Shown: positions 1-7,015, counted from the stretch's first letter. The stretch is DNA of 11,955 nucleotides from Candidatus Rokuibacteriota bacterium (GCA_003220195.1 QHRT01000129.1:1-11955), one strand, 5' to 3'. The notes: generated from the letters alone by a model not told the origin. Program-made: numbers and translations.

Positions 1-204
1 GTGGACCTCGGTCTTCCCGGGGTCGACGGCTACGAGATCGCGCGCGCGATCCGCGCCAGCGAGACGGGCAGGCCGGCCACCGTGATCGCCGTGACCGGAT
101 ACGGTCAGATGGAAGACCGTCGGCGATCGACGGAGGCCGGGTTCGACGCGCATCTGGTCAAGCCCGTCTCGCCTGGCGCGCTCATGAGCCTGATCGCGGA
201 ATGA
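1..204 (+). CDS. Response-regulator receiver domain, C-terminal part (5' end outside window)
   Basis: The 67 visible residues are the second half of a CheY-like receiver domain. Residue 2 is the Asp of the DLGLPGVDG segment, the phospho-acceptor at the end of beta-3. Thr32 in VTGYGQ is the conserved Thr/Ser of beta-4, and Lys54 in LVKP is the conserved Lys of beta-5. The protein ends on the last receiver helix (LMSLIAE), so no DNA-binding domain follows. It is therefore either a stand-alone receiver or, as is common for this ending, the C-terminal receiver of a hybrid sensor histidine kinase. The first codon is GTG but it lies inside the beta-3 strand, so it is not a real start and the gene runs in from the left. 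Cytoplasmic phosphorelay signalling follows from the family; the signal is unknown. Confidence 0.85.
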   Translation: MDLGLPGVDGYEIARAIRASETGRPATVIAVTGYGQMEDRRRSTEAGFDAHLVKPVSPGALMSLIAE

Positions 205-220
205 CTACGGGATCTCTTGG

Positions 221-289
221 ATCGGGGGCCCCGGAATGGCCCCCGATACCCCCAACGTTCGGCGGCCGCCGGGAAACCCGGCGTCCGCC
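221..289 (+). repeat. Two-hairpin palindromic repeat, copy A
   Basis: Hairpin 1 has arms 221-230 and 238-247, a perfect 10-bp stem around the loop CCGGAAT. A C-rich linker ending in CCCCCAACGTTC follows (248-260). Hairpin 2 has arms 261-273 and 277-289, a 13-bp stem with one C·T mismatch (266/284) and the loop AAA. A second copy with the same architecture lies at 6896-6964. Copy A starts 16 nt after the stop of the receiver gene and ends 16 nt before the stop of the convergent dioxygenase gene, so it could also act as a bidirectional terminator. It has no T-tract, so it is not a canonical intrinsic terminator. REP/BIME-like element or structured RNA are the main alternatives. Confidence 0.75.
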
Positions 290-305
290 TCTACATCGGT
301 TCGCG

Positions 306-1196
306 CTACGGGCACACGCGCTCGATGAACTTCTGCGGTGGCCGGTCGCCCCACTGCGACTGCAGACCCTCTTCCGCCGAGATCAGGTTCGTGCCGTTCT
401 TCGCGTTGAGCCGATCGGTGTCCGACCAGTGCTCGTGCACGCGGCCCCACGGATCCGCCCAGTAGTCGTAGATCTGGCTGCCGAGCAGATGCCGTCCAAG
501 GCCCCACATGTGCTCGTACTTGCCGAGGCTCTTCAGATATTCGTGCCCGGTGAAGACGATGCAGAAGAACACGTGGTGGTCGACGTACTCGTCGCCGCGA
601 TCGCACCGGTTGAAGGACCCGATGATGTTGTCCTTCGGGCCGGCGTAGACGTCGTCCGAGCCGATGAACCCGAGCGTCTCGCGGAACCACTGCACGGTGT
701 CGTTGATCTTCGGTGACGCCATCACGCCGTGCCCGATGCGCTTCACGCGCGCCGCGCCGCGGTGGATCCGCATCACTTCGCCGGCGCGCTTCAGCGCCTC
801 GTCACCGAGGTTCAGCGGCTGGCGCTTCACCTGGATCTTCGGCAGCGTCTCCACGCCGTGGATGACCTCGATCTGGTAGCCGTTCGGCTCCTTCAACCGC
901 ACCCGTTTGCCGCCGCCCGGCTCGTCGATGTCTTCGACCGGGGAGGCGCCGGGCGCCGAGGACACGCGCTTCAGATCGTCGAGGCTGGCGGCGTAATACG
1001 CGAGCCCGACGAAGGCGGGGTCGCCTTTTTCGGTCACGTGGAGGTGGTGAGGGGGATCGGTGCCGCGCATGTAAAGCGCGTTCGGGGTCCTCGCCGACCG
1101 GACCATGCCGAAGTGCGTGAGGAACTCCTCCATCTGGTCCAGATCCGGGGCCCGCAGCCTGCCATAGGCGAGATCGGTGACCTTGATGAGCGCCAT
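306..1196 (-). CDS. VOC-family extradiol dioxygenase-like protein (catechol 2,3-dioxygenase type)
   Basis: A 296-residue protein, the usual length of two-domain type I extradiol dioxygenases, which open catechol-type rings next to the hydroxyls using Fe(II) or Mn(II). Residues ~5-113 form the N-terminal VOC module and ~150-265 the catalytic one. The metal triad appears intact: His156 in RIGHGVM, His207 or His208 in VDHHVFF, and Glu255 in GRVHEHWSD. DYWADPWGR before the Glu matches the family's last beta-strand. The ATG at 1196 has an AGGAGGT ribosome site (1202-1208, minus strand) five bases upstream, which settles the start. The gene is divergent from the kinase-BON gene and stands alone on its strand, so no substrate can be read from context. 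A non-dioxygenase VOC role is possible, but the triad argues for a real oxygenase. Confidence 0.85.
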   Translation of the reverse strand: MALIKVTDLAYGRLRAPDLDQMEEFLTHFGMVRSARTPNALYMRGTDPPHHLHVTEKGDPAFVGLAYYAASLDDLKRVSSAPGASPVEDIDEPGGGKRVRLKEPNGYQIEVIHGVETLPKIQVKRQPLNLGDEALKRAGEVMRIHRGAARVKRIGHGVMASPKINDTVQWFRETLGFIGSDDVYAGPKDNIIGSFNRCDRGDEYVDHHVFFCIVFTGHEYLKSLGKYEHMWGLGRHLLGSQIYDYWADPWGRVHEHWSDTDRLNAKNGTNLISAEEGLQSQWGDRPPQKFIERVCP

Positions 1197-1235
1197 GATT
1201 GACCTCCTGCGTCGCTCTGGGTTGTCGTGCGAACA

Positions 1236-1264
1236 AGGCTAACGAGGGACCGCGCGAAGATCAA
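1236..1264 (-). promoter_or_regulatory. Weak candidate promoter for the extradiol dioxygenase gene
   Basis: On the minus strand TTGATC (1259-1264) and TAGCCT (1236-1241) are separated by 17 bases, about 40 nt upstream of the ATG. The matches to sigma-70 consensus are 4/6 and 3/6, so this is a suggestion only. It lies in the 122-base divergent gap shared with the kinase-BON gene. Confidence 0.2.
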
Positions 1265-1318
1265 CTGTCCCCCAAGAGCAACTGCCCATGGTAGCCTTGC
1301 CGCTCCGGAGGGACGGCG

Positions 1319-2134
1319 ATGGCCGTGGTCACGATGTCGAGCGAGATCGGGTCGGGAGCGTCCGAAATCGGCGCGGCGCTAGCGCAGCGCATGACCTACC
1401 GGTTCGTCGACCGCGAGGTCATCAGCGAGGCCGCGCGCCGGTACGGTCTGGTGGAGGCGAAGCTGGCCGGGCTGGACGAGCGCAAGCCATCCTTGTTTCA
1501 ACGGTTCGACACCGAGACCCGGCGATACATCGTCGGCACGCAGGCGGCCCTCTGTGCGTACGCGCTGGAGGACGACGTCGTGCTGATGGGCCGCGGCGGT
1601 CAGTGGCTCCTCCGGGGGATCCCGCACGTGCTCCGCGTCCGCGTCACGGCGCCTCTCGAGGTCCGCGTGCAGCGGCTCGCCGAGCAGGGCGGAGGGCGAC
1701 AGTCCTTGCGCAGGCTCCTGGAGCTGGCCCGTCAGGACGACGCCGGCCGCGCCGGCCGCACGCGCTACCTCTACGGGATCGAGATCGACGACGCCTCGCT
1801 GTACGACGTCATCATCAACACGGCGACGCTGACGGTGGGGACGGCCGTGGACATGCTCGCGAAGGCTCTCGGTCAGCCGGAGCTCACCACGACGGACGTC
1901 GGCCGCGCGCTGATGCAGGACCGGATGCTGGCGACCCGCATCGACGTCGAGCTGGCGACGAATCCCAAGACCCGCAAGCTCACGGTGAAGGTTGAGGCGC
2001 AGGACGGCGTCGTCACGCTCGAGGGCACCGGAGATCTGAGCCACGGAGAGCGCGTGGCCCGCACGATCGTCGGGGTGAAGCAGGTGAGACTGCGCGCGCC
2101 GGAGAAAACGCCGGCGTCGCCGCCCGCTCAATGA
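1319..2134 (+). CDS. Cytidylate kinase-like domain fused to a C-terminal BON domain
   Basis: 271 residues. Residues ~1-185 match the cytidylate-kinase-like family: MSSEIGSGASEIG at 6-18 is the P-loop region, FVDREVI at 29-35 follows, then MGRGGQWLL (90-98), an RVTAP strand, and RYLYGIEIDDASLYDVIINT (149-168). The P-loop lacks a classical GK[ST], as is typical of this family rather than of true Cmk. The enzymes are assumed to be cytoplasmic nucleotide kinases, but few are characterised. Residues ~199-259 look like a BON domain, with the DGVVTLEGTGDL signature and terminal IVGVKQVRLR. BON domains normally bind lipid or act in envelope proteins, so the fusion is unusual; no signal peptide or membrane segment is present. 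The ATG at 1319 has GGAGG (1307-1311) seven bases upstream. Confidence 0.8.
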   Translation: MAVVTMSSEIGSGASEIGAALAQRMTYRFVDREVISEAARRYGLVEAKLAGLDERKPSLFQRFDTETRRYIVGTQAALCAYALEDDVVLMGRGGQWLLRGIPHVLRVRVTAPLEVRVQRLAEQGGGRQSLRRLLELARQDDAGRAGRTRYLYGIEIDDASLYDVIINTATLTVGTAVDMLAKALGQPELTTTDVGRALMQDRMLATRIDVELATNPKTRKLTVKVEAQDGVVTLEGTGDLSHGERVARTIVGVKQVRLRAPEKTPASPPAQ

Positions 2135-2173
2135 GAGCCCTCAACGTCTCGAGGCCTTCCACGAACTGACAGG

Positions 2174-3373
2174 ATGTCGACGATGCAGATGCCGCTCGAA
2201 GGCGTGACCGTGCTCGATCTGAGCCACGCGCTGGCCGGTCCGTTCTGCTCCACGATGCTCGGCGACTTCGGCGCCGAGGTCATCAAGCTCGAGCCGCGAG
2301 AAGGGGACATCGCCCGCGCCTGGGGCCCGCCGCTACCGGGCGGCGAGACGTCGTACTTCGTGAGCCTGCACCGGAACAAGAAGGGCATCGAGATCGACCT
2401 CAAGAAGCCGGAAGGCCAGGAGCTCTTCTTCCGGCTCGTCGAGCGTTCGGACGTCGTGCTCGAGAACTACCGCACGGGCGCGCTGGCGCGTCTCGGGCTC
2501 GGCTACGAGAAGGCGCGCGAGCGCAATCCCGGCATCATCTACTGCTCGATCTCCGGATTCGGACAGGACGGGCCGTATCGCGATCGCGCGGCGCTCGATC
2601 TCATCTTGCAGGCCGAGAGCGGCATGATCAGCGTGACCGGCGAACCGGACAGCCACGGCGTGCGATGCGGGGTCTCCATCGCCGACATGACCGCCGGGAT
2701 GTACGCGGCGTACGGCATCCTGCTCGCGTTGCGCGTGAAGGACCGCACCGGTCGCGGCCAGGCGATCGACGTGTCGATGCTCGAGGGCCAGCTGTCGTTG
2801 CTCGGCACGATGATCGGCGGCTATCTCGCCGACGGCGAGGCGCCGCGTCCGATGGGCACCGCCTACAAGGCGCTCCTGCCGTACCAGACGTTCCGGACGA
2901 AGACGCGCGATCTCGCGCTCGCGGTCGGCAGCGAGAAGCTGTGGAAGGTGTTCTGTCCCGTCATCGGCGCACCCGAACTGGCCGACGACCCGCGGTATCG
3001 GACCAACGCCGATCGCCGGAAGAACCGTGAGTCACTCATCGCTCGGCTGCACGAGATCTTTCTCACGCGCAGCTACGAGGAGTGGGAGACGCTCCTGCTC
3101 GAGCATGGCGTTCCGATCGGCGCGATCAACAGCCTCGCGGAGGTGGTCGAGCACCCGCAAGTGAGGGCGCGCGGCGCGCTGGTATCGATGGATCATCCGC
3201 GGGCCGGCAAGGTCCGCATGGTCGGCGCGCCCGTTCGTCTCTCGGAGACGCCCGGCTCGGTGCGGACGCCGGCGCCGATGCTCGGCGAGCACACCGATCA
3301 GGTCCTGCGCGAGCTGCTCGGACTCGGTGACGAGGCGCTGGCGGCGCTTCGCGCGGCGGGCGCGATTCGTTAG
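2174..3373 (+). CDS. CaiB/BaiF-type (family III) CoA transferase
   Basis: 399 residues, the usual family length. These enzymes move CoA between organic acids through a covalent aspartyl-CoA intermediate in the cytoplasm. Seen here: the N-terminal LEGVTVLDLSHALAGPFCS segment (8-26), the GAEVIKLEP strand (33-41), LHRNKKGIEIDL (65-76), ISGFGQDGP (126-134) and the catalytic Asp, most likely Asp171 in SIADMTAGMYAAYG. The C-terminal EHPQVRARG segment is also characteristic. It follows the kinase-BON gene by 39 nt and may be co-transcribed, though the two have no obvious functional link. The start is uncertain: the first ATG has no spaced ribosome site, while the ATG at 2183 has AGGA eight bases upstream, so three residues may be dropped. 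Substrate acid (formate, succinate, carnitine, aromatic acid) is not predictable. Confidence 0.9.
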   Translation: MSTMQMPLEGVTVLDLSHALAGPFCSTMLGDFGAEVIKLEPREGDIARAWGPPLPGGETSYFVSLHRNKKGIEIDLKKPEGQELFFRLVERSDVVLENYRTGALARLGLGYEKARERNPGIIYCSISGFGQDGPYRDRAALDLILQAESGMISVTGEPDSHGVRCGVSIADMTAGMYAAYGILLALRVKDRTGRGQAIDVSMLEGQLSLLGTMIGGYLADGEAPRPMGTAYKALLPYQTFRTKTRDLALAVGSEKLWKVFCPVIGAPELADDPRYRTNADRRKNRESLIARLHEIFLTRSYEEWETLLLEHGVPIGAINSLAEVVEHPQVRARGALVSMDHPRAGKVRMVGAPVRLSETPGSVRTPAPMLGEHTDQVLRELLGLGDEALAALRAAGAIR

Positions 3374-3458
3374 CTCAGTTCCACGAACTCACCTGATCGC
3401 GTACGGGTTACGCCCACTCCCGGACGAATCGAGCGCGACAGTTCCGGTGTCTCCAAGG

Positions 3459-3488
3459 TTGCGGCACCGTCGCCGGTCGCCGTATGCT
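3459..3488 (+). promoter_or_regulatory. Candidate promoter of the methyltransferase gene, possibly giving a leaderless mRNA
   Basis: TTGCGG (3459-3464) and TATGCT (3483-3488) are 18 bases apart. The -10 box ends only 8 bases before the ATG at 3497, so transcription from it would start at or next to the start codon. No purine-rich ribosome site precedes the ATG (the sequence is CTCCCTGTCC), which fits leaderless initiation. The hexamers match consensus only 3/6 and 4/6. Confidence 0.35.
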
Positions 3489-3496
3489 CCCTGTCC

Positions 3497-4276
3497 ATGA
3501 CGACCGACCACCGCGACACCATCCGGCGCGAGTTCGGCAAGCAAGCGGCGCACTTCGGTGAGGCAGGCCTCACGCTGTCCAACGAGGAGTATCTCTCCTG
3601 GATGGTCGGAGCGCTCGGCGCCGAGCCACACTGGCGCGTGCTCGACGTCGCCGCGGGGACGGGACACCTGAGCCGGGCGCTGGCGCCGCGCGTCGCGCAT
3701 GTGACCGCGGTCGACCTGACTCCGGAAATGCTCGAAGATGGACGTCGCCAGGCGGCGAAGGATGGAATCGCGAACGTCACCTTCGAGGAAGGCGACGCCG
3801 AGCGGCTGCCGTACGGCGACGACGCGTTCGACATGGTCACCACGCGCCTCTCGTTCCATCACTTCGTCAACGCGCGCCCGGCGCTTTCCGAGATGGTCCG
3901 CGTGTGCCGGTCGGCCGGCCGGGTGGCGGTGATCGACCTGCTCTCGCCGGACGACGCTGCGCTCGCCGAGCGCTACAACGGCTACGAGCGCCTGCGCGAC
4001 CCGTCACACGTCCGTGCGTTGACGCGGGACGAGCTGACGAGATTGATCGAGACGTCGGGGCTCGCGATCGAAGAGGCCGCCGTGCGTGACGTCCAGGTGG
4101 TGACGGAGCGATGGCTGGCGATGACGCAGACGCCGGAGTCCGCGGCTCAGAGGATCCGCGCGGCTCTGGCGGAGGAGGTCGCGGGTGGAACACCGACCGG
4201 CATGCGCGCGGTCGCGCGCGACGGCGCGGTCGGCTTCCTCCACGCGTGGGCGATCGTGATCGCCCGGAAGACCTGA
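3497..4276 (+). CDS. Class I SAM-dependent methyltransferase (UbiE/Methyltransf_11-like)
   Basis: 259 residues. Motif I, VLDVAAGTGHLS at 48-59, binds S-adenosylmethionine. VDLTPEML (72-79) supplies the acidic residue for the ribose hydroxyls, EGDAERLPYGDDAFDMV (98-114) is motif II/III, and RVAVIDLLSP at 142-151 is the post-motif strand. This pattern is typical of UbiE/COQ5-like small-molecule methyltransferases acting in the cytoplasm. TTRLSFHHF (115-123) resembles the substrate-side loop of the same group. Which small molecule is methylated cannot be told. The start is the ATG at 3497; there is no Shine-Dalgarno sequence, and a -10-like box lies just upstream. The stop is four bases from the stop of the convergent amidohydrolase gene, leaving no room for a separate terminator. 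Confidence 0.88.
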   Translation: MTTDHRDTIRREFGKQAAHFGEAGLTLSNEEYLSWMVGALGAEPHWRVLDVAAGTGHLSRALAPRVAHVTAVDLTPEMLEDGRRQAAKDGIANVTFEEGDAERLPYGDDAFDMVTTRLSFHHFVNARPALSEMVRVCRSAGRVAVIDLLSPDDAALAERYNGYERLRDPSHVRALTRDELTRLIETSGLAIEEAAVRDVQVVTERWLAMTQTPESAAQRIRAALAEEVAGGTPTGMRAVARDGAVGFLHAWAIVIARKT

Positions 4277-4280
4277 GGAA

Positions 4281-5738
4281 TTACTTCAACAGCTTCGCGA
4301 CCGCGCTCTCCACGACCGTCCCCTTGAAGAAGTCGGGGTTCAACGTGGTGTGGAGGCGCGCCGGGTTCTCGCACACGAACTCTCGGAAGTTGTCCTCCGT
4401 GATGAGCCCGTGCTCGACCATTTCCCACGCCTCCTCCAGCACCTCGGACATGTCCGGCACGTCGAAGTGACCGACGTCGGAGCTGAAGATCGGACGGAGG
4501 CGATGGTTGCCGTGGCGATCGAAGGCCCACGCGGTGATCGGGTCGTCGGCCTCGCAGCCGAAGAAGAACCGCTCGGCGAAGTGCTGGCGTAGCTCCTCGC
4601 CCGATCGGACGGGCACGGCGCCGAAGTCGTCGAACGGCTGCCGGTACGCGCGCTCGGTCAGCTCTTCCGGGGTCTTGAACGCCTCGGCGAGGTTGATCGA
4701 TCGGAAGATCTCGTCGGTCTTTTCCTCGTAGACCCGCCCGCCGTACTCGCGGAAGAGCTCTTTGAGCTGCTGGAGGTCCAGGTTGGTCGGGCGCGTCTGG
4801 CTTTCCATCGCCTCGCGATGCCGTCTTTCCCAGTGCCCGACGAGATCGGTGACGAGGTTGCACGCCCAGCCGACGCCGCCCTCCAGCATGGCGAAGCGGA
4901 GCTGCGGAAAGCGGTGCGTGACGCCGCCGAGGATGAGCGCTCTTGCAAAGGCGTGGCTGGCATTTGCGAAGTGGCCGATGTGATTGTAGGTGAAGCTCCA
5001 CACCGATTCTCGCCACTGGGTGCCCATGCTGCCGGAGTGCGCGGTGACCGCGACTTTCAGATCGATGCAGCGCTGCCAGAACGGGTCGTAGTCGTACGGG
5101 CTCTCGAGCCCGAGCGAGTCCATGTAGAGCCGGACCTGGTTCGGCTCGGCGCCTTCACGCATGAAGGCCGGCACCGGCCGCCGCACGTGGTTCGCGATCA
5201 TCAGGACCTTGAGCCCGAGTTCACGAACGGCGTACGTCGCCTCCTCGATCGCCTCGTCCGGCGTGTGCATGGGCACGACCGCCGCCGGCGTGATCCGGTG
5301 CGCGTACGGCTTGAACATCTCCGCGTTCATCCGGTTGACCGCGCGGGACACGGCGCGCCGGATCTCCTCGTCGGGGTTGCTGACCCAGAAAAGCCCGAGC
5401 GAGGTGTAGAGGACGCAGAAGTCGATGCCGAAGTCGTCCAGTCGTTCGTAGAAGAGCCGCGGGACCATGGCGGTCGCGCGATCGAGCGTCCCGGCCGGCT
5501 CACCCCACCAGGTCGGGCGATGGATGCGCCGTCGCAGTCGTTCCTCGGGGGTGATGTCGTACCAGGTCGTGTCCGTGGCCTTCTTGATGAACGTTTCGAC
5601 GACCGCGGGGCCTGCGACGTCGCGCAGGTAGTCGAGGAAGATCGGCATCGGTTCGAGCCAGTGACCGTCACCGTCGACGACGGGATGGTCGAGTCGAGCG
5701 CGCACCGCCGCGGACTTCGAATGCTTGAGATACGCCAT
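4281..5738 (-). CDS. Amidohydrolase_2 (ACMSD-like) metal-dependent hydrolase/decarboxylase
   Basis: 485 residues from the ATG at 5738. The frame stays open upstream to 6317, across the cupin gene, but GGAGGAG at 5745-5751 (six bases before the ATG) and the onset of family similarity fix the start. The N-terminal DGDGHWLEP (22-30) replaces the HxH of classical amidohydrolases, as in ACMSD-related proteins. His234 in VTAHSG and Asp421 in FSSDVGHFD are the likely other metal ligands. LEGGVGWACN (285-294) and the terminal FVCENPARLH (454-463) are typical of this subgroup, which is abundant in soil bacteria and often annotated as putative TIM-barrel metal-dependent hydrolase. Non-oxidative decarboxylation or hydrolysis of an aromatic or muconate-like acid is the family expectation; the substrate is unknown. 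It is divergent from the cupin gene. Confidence 0.85.
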   Translation of the reverse strand: MAYLKHSKSAAVRARLDHPVVDGDGHWLEPMPIFLDYLRDVAGPAVVETFIKKATDTTWYDITPEERLRRRIHRPTWWGEPAGTLDRATAMVPRLFYERLDDFGIDFCVLYTSLGLFWVSNPDEEIRRAVSRAVNRMNAEMFKPYAHRITPAAVVPMHTPDEAIEEATYAVRELGLKVLMIANHVRRPVPAFMREGAEPNQVRLYMDSLGLESPYDYDPFWQRCIDLKVAVTAHSGSMGTQWRESVWSFTYNHIGHFANASHAFARALILGGVTHRFPQLRFAMLEGGVGWACNLVTDLVGHWERRHREAMESQTRPTNLDLQQLKELFREYGGRVYEEKTDEIFRSINLAEAFKTPEELTERAYRQPFDDFGAVPVRSGEELRQHFAERFFFGCEADDPITAWAFDRHGNHRLRPIFSSDVGHFDVPDMSEVLEEAWEMVEHGLITEDNFREFVCENPARLHTTLNPDFFKGTVVESAVAKLLK

Positions 5739-5744
5739 GGTGTG

Positions 5745-5751
5745 CTCCTCC
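5745..5751 (-). promoter_or_regulatory. Ribosome-binding site that fixes the amidohydrolase start
   Basis: GGAGGAG on the minus strand, six bases before the ATG at 5738. It decides against the 193-codon upstream extension of the open frame, which would overlap the divergent promoter region and much of the cupin gene. Confidence 0.75.
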
Positions 5752-5848
5752 ACCGGAACGACGTGGGTGACCTGGCGCCGATGATACTCCCGATCCGTTC
5801 CGGGACCGGCGTGACGTGCGCGCGTCCTCCAACCGACGCCGCACGCGA

Positions 5849-5878
5849 TTGACTCGACGAGGGGCGCCGTGGGACAAA
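5849..5878 (+). promoter_or_regulatory. Candidate promoter of the cupin-TPR operon
   Basis: TTGACT (5849-5854, 5/6 to the -35 consensus) and GACAAA (5873-5878, a poor -10) are 18 bases apart, about 43 nt upstream of the cupin ATG. They lie in the 183-base gap between the divergent amidohydrolase and cupin genes. On the opposite strand only a -10-like TATCAT (5780-5785) is visible, without a convincing -35. Confidence 0.25.
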
Positions 5879-5921
5879 CGACGTCGACGAGTCCCGAGAA
5901 TCCCGGACGAAAGGACGTTGA

Positions 5922-6380
5922 ATGACCATCGTGATCGAGCGTCTCGCCGAGGGCCCCACGCCGCCGGACACCGCGAACGCCACGTGGCCGAACGTGCTCC
6001 ACACGACCATCGCCGACGTCATGGCGCAGATGGGCCAGCCGCCGTGGTCGCGGCGGATCATCGCCGACGAGCGGCAGCTCGTGACGTTGATCGCGAGCCC
6101 GCCCGGCGGCGGCAACCGTCCGCACTGGCATCGCGACTTCGACGAGTGGTGGGTGGTGCTCGGCGGCCGGCTCGAGTGGGAGCTGACCGGAGGCATCGTG
6201 CTGCAGGCCAGGAAGGACGACATCGTGTGGGTGCCCCGCGGGACGGTGCACCACATCCGGAACGTCGGCGCCGAGCTGTCGCTTCGCCTCGCCGTCGCCA
6301 TGCCCCCGGCGATGCACTACTACAGCCCCTGCGAGCAGTGCGGCTACGCCGACGAGGGAGCACGCGAGTGGTGCGCGTGA
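5922..6380 (+). CDS. Single-domain cupin protein with a cysteine-bearing C-terminal tail
   Basis: 152 residues. Cupin motif 1 is present with its metal ligands: His68, His70 and Glu75 in RPHWHRDFDEWW, followed by VLGG. Motif 2 is DDIVWVPRGTVHHIRN (99-114), giving His110 or His111 as the last ligand. The fold and 2-3 His/Glu set fit a mononuclear metal oxygenase or isomerase. The tail carries Cys137 and Cys140 (CEQC) and a penultimate Cys151, which recalls the cysteine-containing tail of bacterial 3-hydroxyanthranilate 3,4-dioxygenases, although the core is only cupin-like. Start: ATG at 5922 with AAGGA (5911-5915) six bases upstream. The TPR gene follows after 26 nt, and the amidohydrolase is divergent. 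A catabolic dioxygenase is plausible but unproven; a simple metal-binding cupin is the alternative. Confidence 0.82.
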   Translation: MTIVIERLAEGPTPPDTANATWPNVLHTTIADVMAQMGQPPWSRRIIADERQLVTLIASPPGGGNRPHWHRDFDEWWVVLGGRLEWELTGGIVLQARKDDIVWVPRGTVHHIRNVGAELSLRLAVAMPPAMHYYSPCEQCGYADEGAREWCA

Positions 6381-6406
6381 ACACCGCGCACTGATCGGAG
6401 AGGGCC

Positions 6407-6892
6407 GTGGCCGACGATTCGATGTCCGAGCGTGACGCGCTGGCGGCGCTGCGGGGGGACGATCCCGCCCGGGCGGCGACGGCCGCGGCCGTCCTGTGGC
6501 AACGGTGGCATCAATCCGGCGATCCGGCGCTCGACCGGCTCCTGCAGCAGGGCATGGAGGCGATGGAACAGCAGCAGCTCGATGACGCCGAGCGTGTCTT
6601 CACTCGCGTGATCGAGACCGCGCCGAGCTTCGCCGAGGGCTGGAACAAGCGCGCAACGGTCCGGTTCCTGGCGAAGAACTATCGAGGGGCGATCGCGGAT
6701 TGCCGCGAGACCGTGGCCCGCAATCCAAATCACTTCGGGGCGCTGTCCGGCCAGGGGCTCTGCCACATGGCGCTCGACGAGCACCGCGAAGCCGCCGAGT
6801 GCTTTCGGCGAACGTTGACGGTCCATCCGCACCTCGAAAGCGTGCGGCAGAATCTCCGCACCGCGCTGGGTGAGGTGGTCAGGTGGAATTGA
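6407..6892 (+). CDS. Small protein with three tetratricopeptide repeats
   Basis: 161 residues with three consecutive 34-residue TPR units at about 42-75, 76-109 and 110-143. They show the helix-turn-helix pattern, small residues at the packing positions (for example GWNKRATVRFLAKNYRGAIA) and a Pro near each end (APSF, NPNH, HPHL). No signal peptide or catalytic motif is visible, so it is a cytoplasmic scaffold or partner-binding protein. I use the GTG at 6407 because GGAG (6398-6401) is correctly spaced five bases upstream; the ATG five codons later (6422) is possible. It lies 26 nt after the cupin stop and is probably co-transcribed with it. A two-hairpin repeat begins four bases after its stop. 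Confidence 0.8.
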   Translation: MADDSMSERDALAALRGDDPARAATAAAVLWQRWHQSGDPALDRLLQQGMEAMEQQQLDDAERVFTRVIETAPSFAEGWNKRATVRFLAKNYRGAIADCRETVARNPNHFGALSGQGLCHMALDEHREAAECFRRTLTVHPHLESVRQNLRTALGEVVRWN

Positions 6893-6895
6893 TGA

Positions 6896-6964
6896 CCTGG
6901 GGGGCCCCGAATGGCCCCCAGGCCCCCAACGCTCGGAAGCGCCCCGGCGAAGCCGGGTCGCTCC
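6896..6964 (+). repeat. Two-hairpin palindromic repeat, copy B
   Basis: Hairpin 1 has arms 6896-6906 and 6913-6922: 10 bp, one bulged G, loop CCGAAT. The linker CCCCCAACGCTC (6923-6934) differs from copy A by one base over its shared part. Hairpin 2 has arms 6935-6948 and 6952-6964: 12 bp with one bulged A, a C·T mismatch (6942/6958) and loop GAA. Outer stem bases differ from copy A (CCT/AGG against ATC/GAT) but still pair. The copy lies just after the TPR stop and before the FAD oxidoreductase, in the same orientation relative to its upstream gene as copy A. There is no T-tract, so attenuation, mRNA 3'-end protection or a REP-like mobile remnant are all possible. Confidence 0.75.
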
Positions 6965-7015
6965 TCGACGCCGCTTGAGATTGTGTGGCCAACGTTCGGG
7001 CTCGGTGGAAGTGAC

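Noticed and set aside
201..1264. Several long open frames opposite or out of frame with the extradiol dioxygenase gene
   Set aside because: Their translations are Arg/Pro/Ala-rich with no motifs, while the minus-strand frame has a full domain structure, metal triad and ribosome site.
3376..3388. Small palindrome AGTTCCACGAACT after the CoA transferase stop
   Set aside because: The arms are only five bases, it has no T-tract and no second copy, so it is not convincing as a terminator or operator.
2157..3389. Shared 11-mer TTCCACGAACT just before and just after the CoA transferase gene (2157-2167 and 3379-3389)
   Set aside because: Similarity stops at the 11-mer, and matches of this length are expected by chance in a window this size. 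There is no evidence of a direct repeat or insertion footprint.
5739..6317. 193-codon upstream extension of the amidohydrolase frame across the cupin gene
   Set aside because: A GGAGGAG ribosome site and the start of family similarity are both at 5738. The extension is low-complexity Arg/Pro/Ser-rich shadow coding opposite a clear cupin gene.
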